Source of the DNA: Quatrionicoccus australiensis
Lineage (GTDB): Bacteria; Pseudomonadota; Gammaproteobacteria; Burkholderiales; Rhodocyclaceae
Length of the DNA: 64,000 nucleotides
Direction of reading: 5' to 3'
Assembly: GCF_020510525.1 (NCBI RefSeq)
Contig: NZ_CP075188.1
Coordinates: forward strand, 2,790,001 to 2,854,000
Under the pieces are notes generated by a model, which searched no databases, was not told where the DNA came from, and saw only the letters and a program-made list of their open reading frames with translations. Each line of letters opens with the position of its first letter. Within the stretch, counting starts at the first letter, position 1. The translations under genes were made by a program, and so were the position numbers. Positions 33,229 to 43,188 of this stretch are shown here, piece by piece.

Positions 33229-33675
33229 CTAAGTCCGCATGGCGATCACCGCCAGCGGCGCCGTGGCGCTGGCGAGCAGGCTGTCATCTGGGCCGTACAG
33301 GCTGGCGCGTGCATTGACCATGCTGCGCCCAATCTTTTCCAGCTCGGCTTCGGCGAACAGTTCGCCGGCCGGCGCCGGGCGGAAGTAATTGCTGGTCTGG
33401 CTGACCGTGGCCAGCGTCATGCCGGCCGGGGTTTGCGAGAAGGCGGCAAAGATCATCGCAAAGTCGAGCAGCGCCGCAACGATGCCGCCCTGCACGACAC
33501 CATTGCCCTGGGTGAAGGCCGTGCCGACCGTGAAACCGAGACGCACCCGCCCGTCGCTGGCCGAGACGATGCGCATGCCGAGCGAAATGGCCAGCGGATT
33601 GCTGTCGACCGCCAGGTCGCGCAAGCCGCCGTCGATCGCGCGCCGGACAAGCAGGCGTTCGGGATGATCGGTCAC
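33229..33675 (-). CDS. PaaI-type hotdog thioesterase
   Basis: 148 residues with the hotdog-fold thioesterase pattern: GVVQGGIVAALLDFAMIFAA carries the GG-x-x-x-x-x-x-D catalytic region, followed by TVSQTSNYFRPAPAGELFAEAELEKIGRS. It likely hydrolyses an acyl- or aryl-CoA thioester; the substrate is unknown. It begins 8 bp after the aminotransferase gene stop, so the two are co-transcribed. Confidence 0.8.
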   Translation of the reverse strand: MTDHPERLLVRRAIDGGLRDLAVDSNPLAISLGMRIVSASDGRVRLGFTVGTAFTQGNGVVQGGIVAALLDFAMIFAAFSQTPAGMTLATVSQTSNYFRPAPAGELFAEAELEKIGRSMVNARASLYGPDDSLLASATAPLAVIAMRT

Positions 33676-33683
33676 GACTGCCC

Positions 33684-34865
33684 TCAGCCCTTGAGCAGGC
33701 CGTCAAGGATGGCGATCATCTGGTCGATTTCGCCTTCGCTGACATTGAGGGCCGGCATGAAGCGCAGCAGGTTCGGCCGCGGCGAATTGAGCAGCAGGCC
33801 CTGCGGCGCCAGTTCGAGGCCGCGCTTGACGATGTCCGGGCCACGCTCGTCGGCAAGCACCAGGGCGCGCAACAGGCCGGAGCCGCGTTCGCCCTTGAGG
33901 CCGTGGCGGGCGCTGAGTTCGAGCAGTTTCTGCGACAGGTACTGGCCGCGTGCCTCGACACCGGCCAGGAAGCCCGGCGCCAGCAGCGCCTTGGTGACGG
34001 CCAGGCCGACCGCCGTCATCAGCGGGTTGCCGTTGTAGGTACCGCCCTGGTCGCCCGGCTCGAAACAGCAGATGGCTTCGCGGGCGAGCAGCGCGGCGAG
34101 CGGCACGCCGCCGCCGATGCCCTTGCCCAGCGTCATGATGTCCGGCGTGATGCCGGCGTGTTCGTAGGCAAACAGCTTGCCGGTACGGCCCATGCCGGTC
34201 TGCACTTCATCGACGATGAGCAGCACGCCGCGCGCTTCGGTCAGGGCGCGCAGTGCCTTGAGGAATTCGACCTCGGCCGGAATCACGCCGCCCTCGCCCT
34301 GCACCGGTTCAAGCATGACGGCGACGGTTTTCGGCCCGATCAGCGCGTCGACCGCTGCGATGTCGTTGTAGGCCGCCTTGTGGAAGCCCGGCACCTGCGG
34401 TGCATAGAGCGTGTCCCAGCCGGCCTTGCCGGAGGCCGACATGGTCGCCAGCGTACGGCCGTGGAAGGAATGGTCGAAGGTGATGATCTCGTGCGCACCG
34501 CCCTTGTTGAGGCGGCCCCACTTGCGCGCCAGCTTGATGGCGCCTTCGTTGGCTTCGGCGCCGGTATTGGCGAAGAAGACGCGGTCGAAGCAGGAATTCT
34601 CGGTAAGCAGGCTGGCCAGCTTGACCATCGGGCCGTTGTAGAAAGCCGGGCTCGGATTGATCAACTGCGCAGCCTGGGTGCTCAGGGCCGTGGCGATTTC
34701 CGGCGGGCAGTGGCCAAGGCAATTGACCGCCCAGCCCTGGATGAAATCGAGATAGGCCTTGCCGGTGTGGTCATACAGCCAGGAACCTTCGCCGCGCTCG
34801 AAAACGAGCGCCGGGCGGTTGGTGATGTACATCAGCGAATCGGTATTGGCAGATTGGTATTGCAT
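33684..34865 (-). CDS. argD: Acetylornithine aminotransferase-like class III transaminase
   Basis: 393 residues, PLP fold type I. The pattern [19 protein letters not shown], the SFHGRT segment, the [11 protein letters not shown] block and the Schiff-base Lys in TLGKGIGGG fit ArgD and its relatives. ArgD converts N-acetylornithine and 2-oxoglutarate to N-acetylglutamate semialdehyde in arginine synthesis. There are no other arg genes nearby. Ornithine or 4-aminobutyrate transaminase activity cannot be excluded. Confidence 0.82.
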   Translation of the reverse strand: MQYQSANTDSLMYITNRPALVFERGEGSWLYDHTGKAYLDFIQGWAVNCLGHCPPEIATALSTQAAQLINPSPAFYNGPMVKLASLLTENSCFDRVFFANTGAEANEGAIKLARKWGRLNKGGAHEIITFDHSFHGRTLATMSASGKAGWDTLYAPQVPGFHKAAYNDIAAVDALIGPKTVAVMLEPVQGEGGVIPAEVEFLKALRALTEARGVLLIVDEVQTGMGRTGKLFAYEHAGITPDIMTLGKGIGGGVPLAALLAREAICCFEPGDQGGTYNGNPLMTAVGLAVTKALLAPGFLAGVEARGQYLSQKLLELSARHGLKGERGSGLLRALVLADERGPDIVKRGLELAPQGLLLNSPRPNLLRFMPALNVSEGEIDQMIAILDGLLKG

Positions 34866-34996
34866 CGTCGGTTTTCCGTAGCGGGGGACGTGAATGGTAA
34901 GGGCGTAATGTTACCGAATTACGCCATGCTGCGCCGCACCAAAAACGCCGGACGGCATGCAGCCGGTCCGGTTTGCGCCGCGCCGGGGCGGCGCGA

Positions 34997-35554
34997 TCAG
35001 GCCCGCGGCGGACGCCGGCCCGGCGCCTTCTTGACTGTCTTTTTGGCCGCCAGCGTGACCAGGAAGGGAAACTCGGCATCGGCAGACTGGACGATGCGGA
35101 ACTCTGGCCCGACCGCGCGGGCCAGGCGGGCGACGAGTGCGTCGAGATTGACCGCTTCGCAGCGCAGGTCGGCGGTGACGCTGCCCATGTCCTCGTACAC
35201 CGGAAAGTCGGAACACCCCGCCGGCTTGATGTCCTGGCCGTAAATCGTGCAGGCGTGTCCGCTCAGATCGTAGGCAGGACAAGGCTTGCTATGCACGTAA
35301 TACAGCCCGTTGCCGGCCCGGATTTCCTCCGGACCACCGCCCGTGGCCAGGCGCTTGTCGAATGCATTGCGCGACTCGCCAAGCTTCCAGAAGGTCTTGA
35401 TCTGTTTCCACTCCAGTTCGAGCACCAGCGCATCGAGGCAGCAACAGGGCCTGGCGCAGACGCTGCAATGCGGAATCACGTCAGCCACCTGGTAGGCATC
35501 GGCGGCGGCAGCAAGCTCGCTGGCGAGAGAACGGCGGGAATCGCGATTGCTCAT
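34997..35554 (-). CDS. YkgJ-family cysteine-cluster protein
   Basis: 185 residues beginning MSNRDSRRSL. An N-terminal HCSVCARPCCC cluster and later cysteines (SKPCPAYDL, HACTIYG, AGCSDFPVYED) form the metal-binding pattern of the YkgJ zinc/iron-chelating family. A basic tail ends in Pro/Arg. Role unknown. The ATG at 35554 is chosen because the frame farther upstream lacks coding character and faces the divergent sigma-factor gene. Confidence 0.75.
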   Translation of the reverse strand: MSNRDSRRSLASELAAAADAYQVADVIPHCSVCARPCCCLDALVLELEWKQIKTFWKLGESRNAFDKRLATGGGPEEIRAGNGLYYVHSKPCPAYDLSGHACTIYGQDIKPAGCSDFPVYEDMGSVTADLRCEAVNLDALVARLARAVGPEFRIVQSADAEFPFLVTLAAKKTVKKAPGRRPPRA

Positions 35555-35788
35555 TGCAGGGCAGACGGGAAAAACGGGGCGGCGGAGGAAAGGAGGATCA
35601 CGGTCAACGGGTGTCAGATGGAAAAAATGGGGAGTTACGCCCGAGATCACCCGGGCAGCGCGCAGTATACGGCCAAAGTCACCGGACTTGCCGGCAGAGG
35701 CTGGCGGCAGGTAGGCCGGACTGCCGGCATACTGCAATATATTTTCGCCGCGCCACAATATCCGCGTCTGGCGTTCGTCTACCCAGGC

Positions 35789-36388
35789 ATGGACACATCG
35801 CTTTCCCTGCCGCCACCTTACGAGAAAAACCGCCTGATGGCCGAGCAGAACCGCCGCCTGACCGAAACCGTTGCCCGCGAAAGCGGGCGGCTGGGCAGCT
35901 TCATCCGGCAGCGCGTGCCTGATCCGGGCGAGGCCGAGGACATCCTGCAGGACGTCTTTTTCGAACTGGTCGAGGCCTGGCGCCTGCCGGAACCGATCGA
36001 ACAGGTCGGTGCCTGGCTGTTCCGGGTGGCGCGCAATCGCATCATCGACCGCTTCCGCAAGCGGCGCGAGGAGCGTTTGCCGGCATCCGGCACCGCGGAT
36101 GCCGACGAGGACAGCGAACATTGGCTGGAGAACGCCTTGCCGGCCAGCGACGGCGGTCCGGAAGCTGCGCATTTGCGGCGCCTGTGGCTGGATGCCATTG
36201 CGGCCGGGCTCGAAGAACTGCCGGCCGGGCCGCGCGATGTCTTCATCGCCCATGAACTCGATGGGCAAAGCTTCAAGGAAATGGCCGCGGCCAGCGGCAC
36301 CTCCATCAACACCCTGCTCGGCTGGAAGCGGCAGGCCGTCCTGCACCTGCGCGAACGCCTGCGCCCCCTTTACGACGAACAACCCTGA
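35789..36388 (+). CDS. ECF-type RNA polymerase sigma factor
   Basis: 199 residues with sigma region 2 (FIRQRVPDPGEAEDILQDVF, then WLFRVARNRIIDRFRKR) and region 4 (LEELPAGPRDVFIAHELDGQ, SINTLLGWKRQAVLHLRERL). No classical anti-sigma factor is adjacent. The next gene, 13 bp downstream, is a small membrane protein with a cysteine-rich start and may be its regulator. An alternative start is ATG 35837. Target promoters are unknown. Confidence 0.85.
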   Translation: MDTSLSLPPPYEKNRLMAEQNRRLTETVARESGRLGSFIRQRVPDPGEAEDILQDVFFELVEAWRLPEPIEQVGAWLFRVARNRIIDRFRKRREERLPASGTADADEDSEHWLENALPASDGGPEAAHLRRLWLDAIAAGLEELPAGPRDVFIAHELDGQSFKEMAAASGTSINTLLGWKRQAVLHLRERLRPLYDEQP

Positions 36389-36401
36389 ACGAGGAATCAC
36401 C

Positions 36402-36782
36402 ATGTACTGCTCTACTGAAAAATCCGGCTGCGTTTCACGCTGCCTCAAGATCGGCCTGATGGTCGTTGCCGGCATCTCTGCCCTGACCTGGGTCGTCATG
36501 CAGTTATGGAACTGCCTGCTGCCCGACCTGTTTCTCGGCGTCTCGCCGATCGGCTACTGGCAGGCGCTCGGCGTGCTGGCACTCAGTCGCATCCTGTTCG
36601 GCGGCCTGCGCGGCAGTTGCCCCAGCCATTGGCACGAACGCCGCGAGCGCTGGGAAAAAATGACGCCGGAAGAACGGGCGCAGCTCAAGAGCCGCTTCCG
36701 TAGCCGCTGGAGCGCTTGCCGTTCTTCGGAGAAGAGCGAAGAAGCCGCACCCGCCGACGACAAACCCGCCGGCAAGGCCTGA
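36402..36782 (+). CDS. Small membrane protein co-encoded with the ECF sigma factor
   Basis: 126 residues: a Cys-rich N-terminus (MYCSTEKSGCVSRC), two hydrophobic segments (about 17-37 and 46-67), then a charged segment with MTPEERAQLKSRF. That last segment recalls heavy-metal-resistance/CpxP-type tails. GAGGAATCACC precedes the ATG. Location directly behind the sigma gene suggests a role in controlling it; not proven. Confidence 0.65.
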   Translation: MYCSTEKSGCVSRCLKIGLMVVAGISALTWVVMQLWNCLLPDLFLGVSPIGYWQALGVLALSRILFGGLRGSCPSHWHERRERWEKMTPEERAQLKSRFRSRWSACRSSEKSEEAAPADDKPAGKA

Positions 36783-36858
36783 GCCAGACTGCATGCACCG
36801 CCCGCCACCCGCCGGGCGGTGCACGCGCAAAAAAAGCCAAAAATTAAAATCGAAGCCC

Positions 36859-38034
36859 ATGCCCGACAGCCCCACCCTGCCGCCCGCGGCAAGTAACCGC
36901 CCCGCCCTGCCCGGCCGCCTGCGCCGTGCCTTCTGGCGCTTTCTGCCCCTGATCGGCAGCCTGCATCTCTACCTCGGCTGGCGTCTGCTGCCACCGCTCG
37001 ATCTCGACGCCGTCGGCCTGACGCTGGCCATCGCCGGGCTGACGATTTCCACCGGCCTGGTCCCGCTCGGTTTGTTCGCCCGTTTCGTCGTCGACCGCCA
37101 GGCGCTGGCCGACCGGCTCGGCTGGCTGGGCGGTCTGGCGATGGGGCTTTTCTCGTCAGTGCTGGTGTTGACCGTATTGCGCGATCTCGCCCGGCTGTTC
37201 GCCGACGCACCGGCGCTGGCCGCGCCGACGGCCATCGGCGTGCTTGCCCTTGCCGGCCTGTTCACGCTGCTCGGCTATGTCAATGCGCGCCGCGTTGCCC
37301 GCGTCGTCCGGGTCGATATCCCGCTGAGCGGGCTCCCCGAGGCGCTAGCGGGATTCACCATCGTCCAGCTCAGCGACATCCACGTCGGGCCGACGATCAA
37401 GCGAAAATACGTCCAGGCCATCGTCGACCGCGTCAACCAGCTCGCTGCCGACCTGGTCGTCATCACCGGCGACGTGGTCGACGGGACAGTCGAACAGTTG
37501 CACGCCGATACCGCACCGCTCGGCCAGTTGCGCAGCCGGCATGGCAGCTACGTGGTGAGCGGCAACCACGAGTATTACTCCGGCGCCAAGGCGTGGCTGC
37601 GCGAATTCACACGCATCGGGCTGCAAGTCCTCGATAACCGCCACGTCGTCATCGAGCACCGTGGTGCCCGCTTCGTTCTCGCCGGGGTCAGCGATTACTC
37701 GGCCGCCGCTTTCGACGTAAGCCAGGCCAGCGACCCGGTCGCCGCACTCGCCGGCAGCCCGCCCGGCCTGCCGCGCATCCTGCTCGCCCACCAGCCACGC
37801 TCGGCCAGCGCCGCCGCAGCCGCCGGCTTCGACCTGCAACTCTCCGGCCACACGCACGGCGGCCAGTTCTGGCCGTGGAACCACTTCGTGCCCTTGCAGC
37901 AACCCTTTACCGCCGGCCTGCACCGGCTCGGCCGGCTGACGGTCTATACCAGTCGCGGCACCGGCTACTGGGGGCCACCCAAGCGCTTCGGGGCACCTTC
38001 GGAAATCAGCGTGCTGCGCCTGGCCAGCGGCTGA
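36859..38034 (+). CDS. Membrane-anchored metallophosphoesterase
   Basis: 391 residues: about four membrane helices in the first 155 residues, then a calcineurin-like phosphoesterase domain. All metal motifs are present: SDIHVG, GDVVDG, GNHEYY, HQPR and SGHTHGGQFWPW. The YaeI/YkuE group hydrolyses UDP-sugar lipids or phospholipid phosphodiesters. The start is ATG 36859; an ATG at 36793 would add a basic, non-conserved lead. Confidence 0.82.
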   Translation: MPDSPTLPPAASNRPALPGRLRRAFWRFLPLIGSLHLYLGWRLLPPLDLDAVGLTLAIAGLTISTGLVPLGLFARFVVDRQALADRLGWLGGLAMGLFSSVLVLTVLRDLARLFADAPALAAPTAIGVLALAGLFTLLGYVNARRVARVVRVDIPLSGLPEALAGFTIVQLSDIHVGPTIKRKYVQAIVDRVNQLAADLVVITGDVVDGTVEQLHADTAPLGQLRSRHGSYVVSGNHEYYSGAKAWLREFTRIGLQVLDNRHVVIEHRGARFVLAGVSDYSAAAFDVSQASDPVAALAGSPPGLPRILLAHQPRSASAAAAAGFDLQLSGHTHGGQFWPWNHFVPLQQPFTAGLHRLGRLTVYTSRGTGYWGPPKRFGAPSEISVLRLASG

Positions 38035-38109
38035 AGGCCGGTCAGGGAATCGTTCGCCGTTTCGCCGGAAACAACCTGCCGGCCATTGACGACTCGAGAG
38101 GAAGCAAGA

Positions 38110-39525
38110 CTATCCCGCTCGCGTCTGATTGCCGCCCTGACGCCTGGCTTCACGCAGGGCCACATCGGCGCGGGCAACAATGTCCCTGGACTGGTCACTC
38201 AGCTGATACGAGGCAAGCCCGAAACTGACGCTCTTTTGCTGAGCGACAAGTAGTTCCATAGGGGCCAGCAACTGGCGCAGGTTTTCCGCCAGTTTTATCG
38301 CCCCCTTCTGGTCGGTTTGCGTACAGACGAGCATGAACTCGCAGCCACCAACGCACCCGAGCACATCGGTTTTGCGAGTATGGGCCTTCAGGACATCGGC
38401 CACGGCAAGCCGCACCTGACGGTCGGCCTCGGCAACAACACCGTCATTGAGCTCATGGTTCCCGTCGATATCAAGCAGGATGACACTGAAGGGATGACCG
38501 AAGCGCAAAGAACGCTGGAATTCGCTCTCCACTACCTCATTCATCTTCACACGATTGAACAGGCCGGTCGGCTTATCCGTTACCGACAGCCGGGCCAGTT
38601 CCCGGTTCAGCGTATTGAGCCTGTGCATCCAGGCCAGCACAAGGACCAGCACACCAGCCGCTGCGCCGGCAATCTGCCAGACCAGCGTGTAGTCGACTCC
38701 ATTCTGGACATTGATCGGAACATGCCGGTTGGCGATGGCTTCGCGCTCCGCCGCCGTCACCGTTTTGACTCCCTTGTCGAGAATATCCCGCAACAGGGGT
38801 TCATCCTTCACTACGCCGATGCGCAACTGGTTGGAATAGGCCGGGATGTGTCCCGAGATTTTCAGGTTGAAGAACCCCTGCTTCTTGATCGCATAGGCGG
38901 CGACGATCAAGGAACGTACCGTCATGTCGGCCTTGCGCTCGGAAACATAGCTGATCGCCTCGGCCTCGCTATCCGTGGTGATCACCTTCAAATTGGGGAA
39001 GTCACGCCGGATGCGCTCCTCGATCATCGTGCCGCGGGGCAAGACCACGGTATGCTCGGCGAGATCCCTGGGTTCGCCGATATAAGGATGCTCTTCACGG
39101 GTGATGATGATGTTCTGGTCGTAAAAGATCGGCTGGGTGAAGATCAACCACTGGTCGCGCGCCGGCGTCTGGTTGAGAAAACTCATCAGCTGGCAGCGCT
39201 TGCTCTTCGAGGCCACCAGCGACTCATCCCAGGTCTTGACCGGATACACCTCGATTTTGAGGCCAACGCGCTGGGCCACCAGTTGCAGCAGATCGGCGGC
39301 AATACCTTCGTGCTGCCCCTGGGCATTGATCTGTTCAAAAGGAATCCAGTCGGGATCAACACATACCCTCAGCGTCCCGACCCGCTCCAGGTAGGCCTTC
39401 TCCTGCGGTGTAAAGGCAATGCCGGCGGGTGCTGCATCAGCAGCCCGCAGAATGGGAGCAAAAACCAGCGGCAAGAGCAGGCGCAAGACAAAAAAGAGGA
39501 AATTCATCATCGGGGCGATCATCAC
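38110..39525 (-). CDS. Periplasmic-binding-domain sensor with degenerate GGDEF (GGCEF)
   Basis: 471 residues: signal or anchor, an SBP_bac_3 solute-binding domain (about 45-275), a TM helix near 300 and a C-terminal GGDEF fold. The signature is GGCEF at 393-397 (Asp to Cys), and the DIDxFKxIND region reads DIDGNHELND. Cyclase activity is therefore unlikely; it may bind c-di-GMP or GTP, or act through its sensor. It overlaps the hybrid kinase stop by 4 bp and ends the three-gene operon. ATG 39507 is an alternative start. Confidence 0.85.
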   Translation of the reverse strand: MMIAPMMNFLFFVLRLLLPLVFAPILRAADAAPAGIAFTPQEKAYLERVGTLRVCVDPDWIPFEQINAQGQHEGIAADLLQLVAQRVGLKIEVYPVKTWDESLVASKSKRCQLMSFLNQTPARDQWLIFTQPIFYDQNIIITREEHPYIGEPRDLAEHTVVLPRGTMIEERIRRDFPNLKVITTDSEAEAISYVSERKADMTVRSLIVAAYAIKKQGFFNLKISGHIPAYSNQLRIGVVKDEPLLRDILDKGVKTVTAAEREAIANRHVPINVQNGVDYTLVWQIAGAAAGVLVLVLAWMHRLNTLNRELARLSVTDKPTGLFNRVKMNEVVESEFQRSLRFGHPFSVILLDIDGNHELNDGVVAEADRQVRLAVADVLKAHTRKTDVLGCVGGCEFMLVCTQTDQKGAIKLAENLRQLLAPMELLVAQQKSVSFGLASYQLSDQSRDIVARADVALREARRQGGNQTRAG

Positions 39526-42128
39526 TGACAGTTATTGTGCACTTGCAGCCGCCCCCAAGCCCTGCGGGCCAGGTGTTCCAGCAAACCCAGATCGAGGCGC
39601 CCCAGGGCTGCGCGCACCCAGGAAGCAAGCCGTTCGTCATCTTCCGTCCGGATATCCAGTCCGGCCAGCCAGTCCTCGATACCGCTGACATCGCCGTCGC
39701 TGGCCAGGGTGGCGAGTTCGAGCCAGCGTCCGGCAGTCACGCCACCCGGCGTCGGGCTGGCGGAACCGATTTTCAGCAGCAGCATCCATAGTGTCAGCAG
39801 CAAGTCTTCCGACAAGGCCGGCTTGCGCAATATCGCATCGAATTCCACCCCGGCCGGAAATCCGGGAGGCCGTTGCGGCAATGCCGCTGAAAGCAGGATG
39901 ACCGGCATGAATTGCCCAGAGTCGCGAATCTGACACAGCAGATACCAGCCATCGCCTTCCGCCATCATCTGATCGGTGATGATCGCATCCCACCTTGAGT
40001 TTTCAGCCTGTTCGAGCGCGGCCAAGGCGTTGCGAGCCACGCCCGTATCGAAGCCGGCTTCGCCGAGCTGATCGCGCAGCAATGCAAGATGTTCCGGATC
40101 ATCCTCGACCAGCAACACTCTGGGAGAAGACGCGACCACAGGCAAACCGGTCAAGTCAGGCAAGGACACCAGTGGCCTGGCGCTGACGGAAAAGGCATTG
40201 AGCTCCACGCCACTGACTTCTTCAGGCGCCAGCAGGGGGCAATGCAGGGTAAACCGGAAACAGCTCCCCTTGCCCGGATCACTGCTAACGGCAATATCGC
40301 TCCCCATCTGGCGAATCAACTCGCGACAAATGGGCAAGCCCAGACCAAAGCCGGAACGCCTGCGGCGATCGCCCTGCCCATTTTCCGGGCCGCGGACGAA
40401 GGGTTCAAAAATGACCCTGATCTGCTCCGGCGTAATCCCTTCCCCATCATCCCTGACAACGAATTCCAGAAGCGCTGTCGCATCCCTGAGCGAGGCCTTG
40501 CATTCAAGCTGAATCTCGCCATGTCGGGTGTGCCGATTCGCATTGCTCAGAAGGTTTTCGAGCACCTGGCGCAAGCGCAGGCCATCCAGCAAGACCGCTG
40601 GCGGCAACTCAGCCGAACGTACGCAGACAAAGCGGTTGCCCTGCGCTTCGCAAGACACCTCGGCGCCGGCCACCACCTCTTCCAGCCAGCTGACAAACGG
40701 CGTCGGCACCGGCGAGACACTGAGTTTGCCTGCTGCCACCCTTGCCTCATCGAGCAATTCGTCAATCAGGCCAAGCAGGCGGATTGCCCCCTTTTCGATG
40801 CCGGCGGCACCTTCGGCCAGAGACAGGCGGGCAGAACCGCGCCGCAGCATGCGGGCAAAACCAAGGATCGTGTTCAGCGGCGAACGCAACTCATGGCTCA
40901 CCCGCGCGAGAAAGGCCGATTTGGCCTGCTGCAACTGCTCCGCCACGGCCAGTTGCTGCGACAGCTTGCGGGTCTGCTCGACCATGCCGATCAGAATGAA
41001 AGGCGCCGAGAGCAGATAGCCGGCCAGGCTGAAATCCATCGCCTTCGCCCAAGGCAGAATGCCCAGGTTAGCCAACTGGCGAGCCGTCTCAAGCAACAAG
41101 CCAAGCGAAAACGCAGCGGCAAACCAGCGCGCTGGCGCATAACCCCGCCGCCAGAGCACGAGAGGCAGCGTCAGGCCGGCCAGATGCACACACACCGCGG
41201 CCACGGCCAGCAGGCGAGCCCCCAGACCATAATCGAAAAAGCTGACGCAGACCGCCCCTGCGGCAATCCAGCGCAAGATCCGGAGCAGGGTTTCGGCACG
41301 GGGCAACTGGCGTGGCAAGTCGAGCGCGAAAGAAAGCACCCTGGCCAGCGCAAACAGGGCCAGCCCGGCAAACAGCGACAGCATTTGCAGTGGCACAGCC
41401 ATGTCGTGCGGCCAGAGATAAACCCCGATGAAATTTTGCCGGGCCGACTCCAGGCCGGCAATGGCGATCAGGAGCAGGCTCAACCAGAGATAGCGGGTCT
41501 GCCGCAACCGGATGAAAGCGAGCAGCGCCAACCAGCCGCTGATCAGAATCCCGGCCAGGATGGCGACCAGCCACAAGCGGCTTTCGCCCGATGCGAAGCG
41601 ATAGGCTTGCGGCTCCCACAGGATGCAGGACATGTCGGTCGCACCGCGTGCGACAACCCGGATCAGCAGTTCACGATTTTCGCCGGGCGCCAGGGTGACC
41701 GGGAACACGGCATCCGTCGCCACCACGGGCTTTTGGGCCAGCGCCACACTGCGCCCCGAGTACATCGCCTGCCAGTCATTGCCGCTTCGCAGATAAAGCG
41801 TGACCAGATTGATCTTGGCCGTTCCCACCACCAGCCAGCGGGTGATGGGCTGCGCCCCGGCATGAACCAGGGAGACGCGCAACCAGAACACCCCGGCATT
41901 GAAACCGCGTACCAGATCCTCAGGCTGAGCTTCGCGAAACGCGTCACCCATGGCCAGCACTTCGGTGTAATGCAGCTTGCCCGCCGGATCATGCAACAGG
42001 CTCAGGCTGCCGGACAGGTCAATGCGTTCCGGGTAGGCATCCAGCGCCAGCGTGGCGGCCGATGCGCCAGAACAGAGCAGCGCCAGCAGCAGCGCCCAGG
42101 TGCGCAGCAGATAGCCCGGCAAACTCAT
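39522..42128 (-). CDS. 7TM hybrid histidine kinase (7TMR-DISM - HisKA - HATPase - REC)
   Basis: 868 residues. Signal peptide, a periplasmic 7TMR-DISMED2-like carbohydrate-type sensor (about 30-175) and seven membrane helices (about 185-385). Then HisKA with His412 (SHELRSPLN), HATPase (NLLSNANRH, DDGEGI, GFGLGLPI) and a receiver with Asp719 (AIITDQMMAEGDG). A helical tail of about 85 residues ends it. It probably feeds the AraC-type response regulator encoded directly upstream (4-bp overlap). Ligand unknown. Confidence 0.9.
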   Translation of the reverse strand: MSLPGYLLRTWALLLALLCSGASAATLALDAYPERIDLSGSLSLLHDPAGKLHYTEVLAMGDAFREAQPEDLVRGFNAGVFWLRVSLVHAGAQPITRWLVVGTAKINLVTLYLRSGNDWQAMYSGRSVALAQKPVVATDAVFPVTLAPGENRELLIRVVARGATDMSCILWEPQAYRFASGESRLWLVAILAGILISGWLALLAFIRLRQTRYLWLSLLLIAIAGLESARQNFIGVYLWPHDMAVPLQMLSLFAGLALFALARVLSFALDLPRQLPRAETLLRILRWIAAGAVCVSFFDYGLGARLLAVAAVCVHLAGLTLPLVLWRRGYAPARWFAAAFSLGLLLETARQLANLGILPWAKAMDFSLAGYLLSAPFILIGMVEQTRKLSQQLAVAEQLQQAKSAFLARVSHELRSPLNTILGFARMLRRGSARLSLAEGAAGIEKGAIRLLGLIDELLDEARVAAGKLSVSPVPTPFVSWLEEVVAGAEVSCEAQGNRFVCVRSAELPPAVLLDGLRLRQVLENLLSNANRHTRHGEIQLECKASLRDATALLEFVVRDDGEGITPEQIRVIFEPFVRGPENGQGDRRRRSGFGLGLPICRELIRQMGSDIAVSSDPGKGSCFRFTLHCPLLAPEEVSGVELNAFSVSARPLVSLPDLTGLPVVASSPRVLLVEDDPEHLALLRDQLGEAGFDTGVARNALAALEQAENSRWDAIITDQMMAEGDGWYLLCQIRDSGQFMPVILLSAALPQRPPGFPAGVEFDAILRKPALSEDLLLTLWMLLLKIGSASPTPGGVTAGRWLELATLASDGDVSGIEDWLAGLDIRTEDDERLASWVRAALGRLDLGLLEHLARRAWGRLQVHNNCQ

Positions 42129-42934
42129 GCCTCGGCACCATCTTCGGTAGCATCCTGATTGCCGATCCGGCGCCGGAAGTCACGCGGCGTGCATTCAAAA
42201 CGCTCCTTGAATGCCGTTGAAAAATTGGCCGGTGATGAATAGCCGCAATGCACCGCAATATCGGCAATCGGCGTATCGGTCTGCGACAACAGCTGGCGCG
42301 CCAGACGCAGGCGTTGTTCGCGCAACCAGGCAAAGACCGGCAGCGAAAAGGCTTCATGGAAAGCCTCGTTCAGGCGCTTCTCGTTGGTCCCCAGTTGCTG
42401 CGCCAGCTTTTCCGGCGATGGCGGATTGCCCAGCTTGTCCATGAGAAGCTGGGTCGCAGCGCTGACCAGTGCCGACTGTTCCGTCCCCTCGACGGGCCTT
42501 GGACTCTGCGCCTCGCCCAGGCGGCGGGAAAGCTCAAGATGAATACCCAGCCGCGCCAGAACCTCCTCCTCGCAAACATAGGGCTTGATGATGTAATCCA
42601 CGGCCCCGAGCGACAAGCCGGTCAGACGATCTTCCCTGTCTTCGGCCGAGGTCAGGAAAATCACCGGGATCGCCTGCGTCCGGGGATCGGCCTTCAGGCG
42701 CCGGATCGTGCCAAAGCCGTCCATCCCGGGCATGCGCACATCCAGCAGAATCAGGTTGGGCTGCTTGACCTGCGCCTTGCGATAACCGTCCAGCCCATCA
42801 AAGCTGACCAGGGTGCGCCACTTGCGCGCCGCCAGCAGGTCGATCAGCACACGCAATTCGGCAACGGAGTCATCAATCAGCAGCAGGGTTGGCGCAGGGG
42901 CAGTAACAACATCCATGGCAGGCACGACAGGCAA
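42125..42934 (-). CDS. Response regulator with AraC-type DNA-binding domain
   Basis: 269 residues: receiver with acidic pocket (IDD 20-22) and Asp65 (LLDVRMPGMDG), then an AraC/XylS double helix-turn-helix (about 170-262, with IADIAVHCGYSSPANFSTAF). First gene of the operon with the 7TM kinase and the GGCEF protein. It is divergent from the autotransporter, making that gene a candidate target. ATG 42916 is an alternative start. Confidence 0.88.
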   Translation of the reverse strand: MPVVPAMDVVTAPAPTLLLIDDSVAELRVLIDLLAARKWRTLVSFDGLDGYRKAQVKQPNLILLDVRMPGMDGFGTIRRLKADPRTQAIPVIFLTSAEDREDRLTGLSLGAVDYIIKPYVCEEEVLARLGIHLELSRRLGEAQSPRPVEGTEQSALVSAATQLLMDKLGNPPSPEKLAQQLGTNEKRLNEAFHEAFSLPVFAWLREQRLRLARQLLSQTDTPIADIAVHCGYSSPANFSTAFKERFECTPRDFRRRIGNQDATEDGAEA

Positions 42935-43011
42935 TAACAGGTCAAGCCATGCAGGCTACCGATTGAAGCCGCCGGGGGGAATAGCGGCGGGCACAAATAT
43001 TCGCCAGTACA

Positions 43012-43082
43012 AAGGTTTTTGCCGCCAGACCAAAAGTCCATGCCTGCCAGACGGTCGACCATGCAAAAAAGGCAAAAAATAT
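43012..43082. repeat. GGTCGACC element, copy 6
   Basis: GGTTTTTGCC lies to the left, GGTCGACC at 43053-43060, then GCAAAAAAGGCAAAAAAT. It sits in the 254-bp divergent region between the response regulator and the autotransporter. That gap holds no other recognised feature except presumed promoters. Confidence 0.45.
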
Positions 43083-43188
43083 CCTCTACAGCAAAACTTC
43101 CCGGCGCCAGCGCAAAAATGGCCGATTGCATTCCTCCTTAGACTAACAAGGTCAAATTTTCCGCACGTTTTTCCCAGGGGATGGAAGC

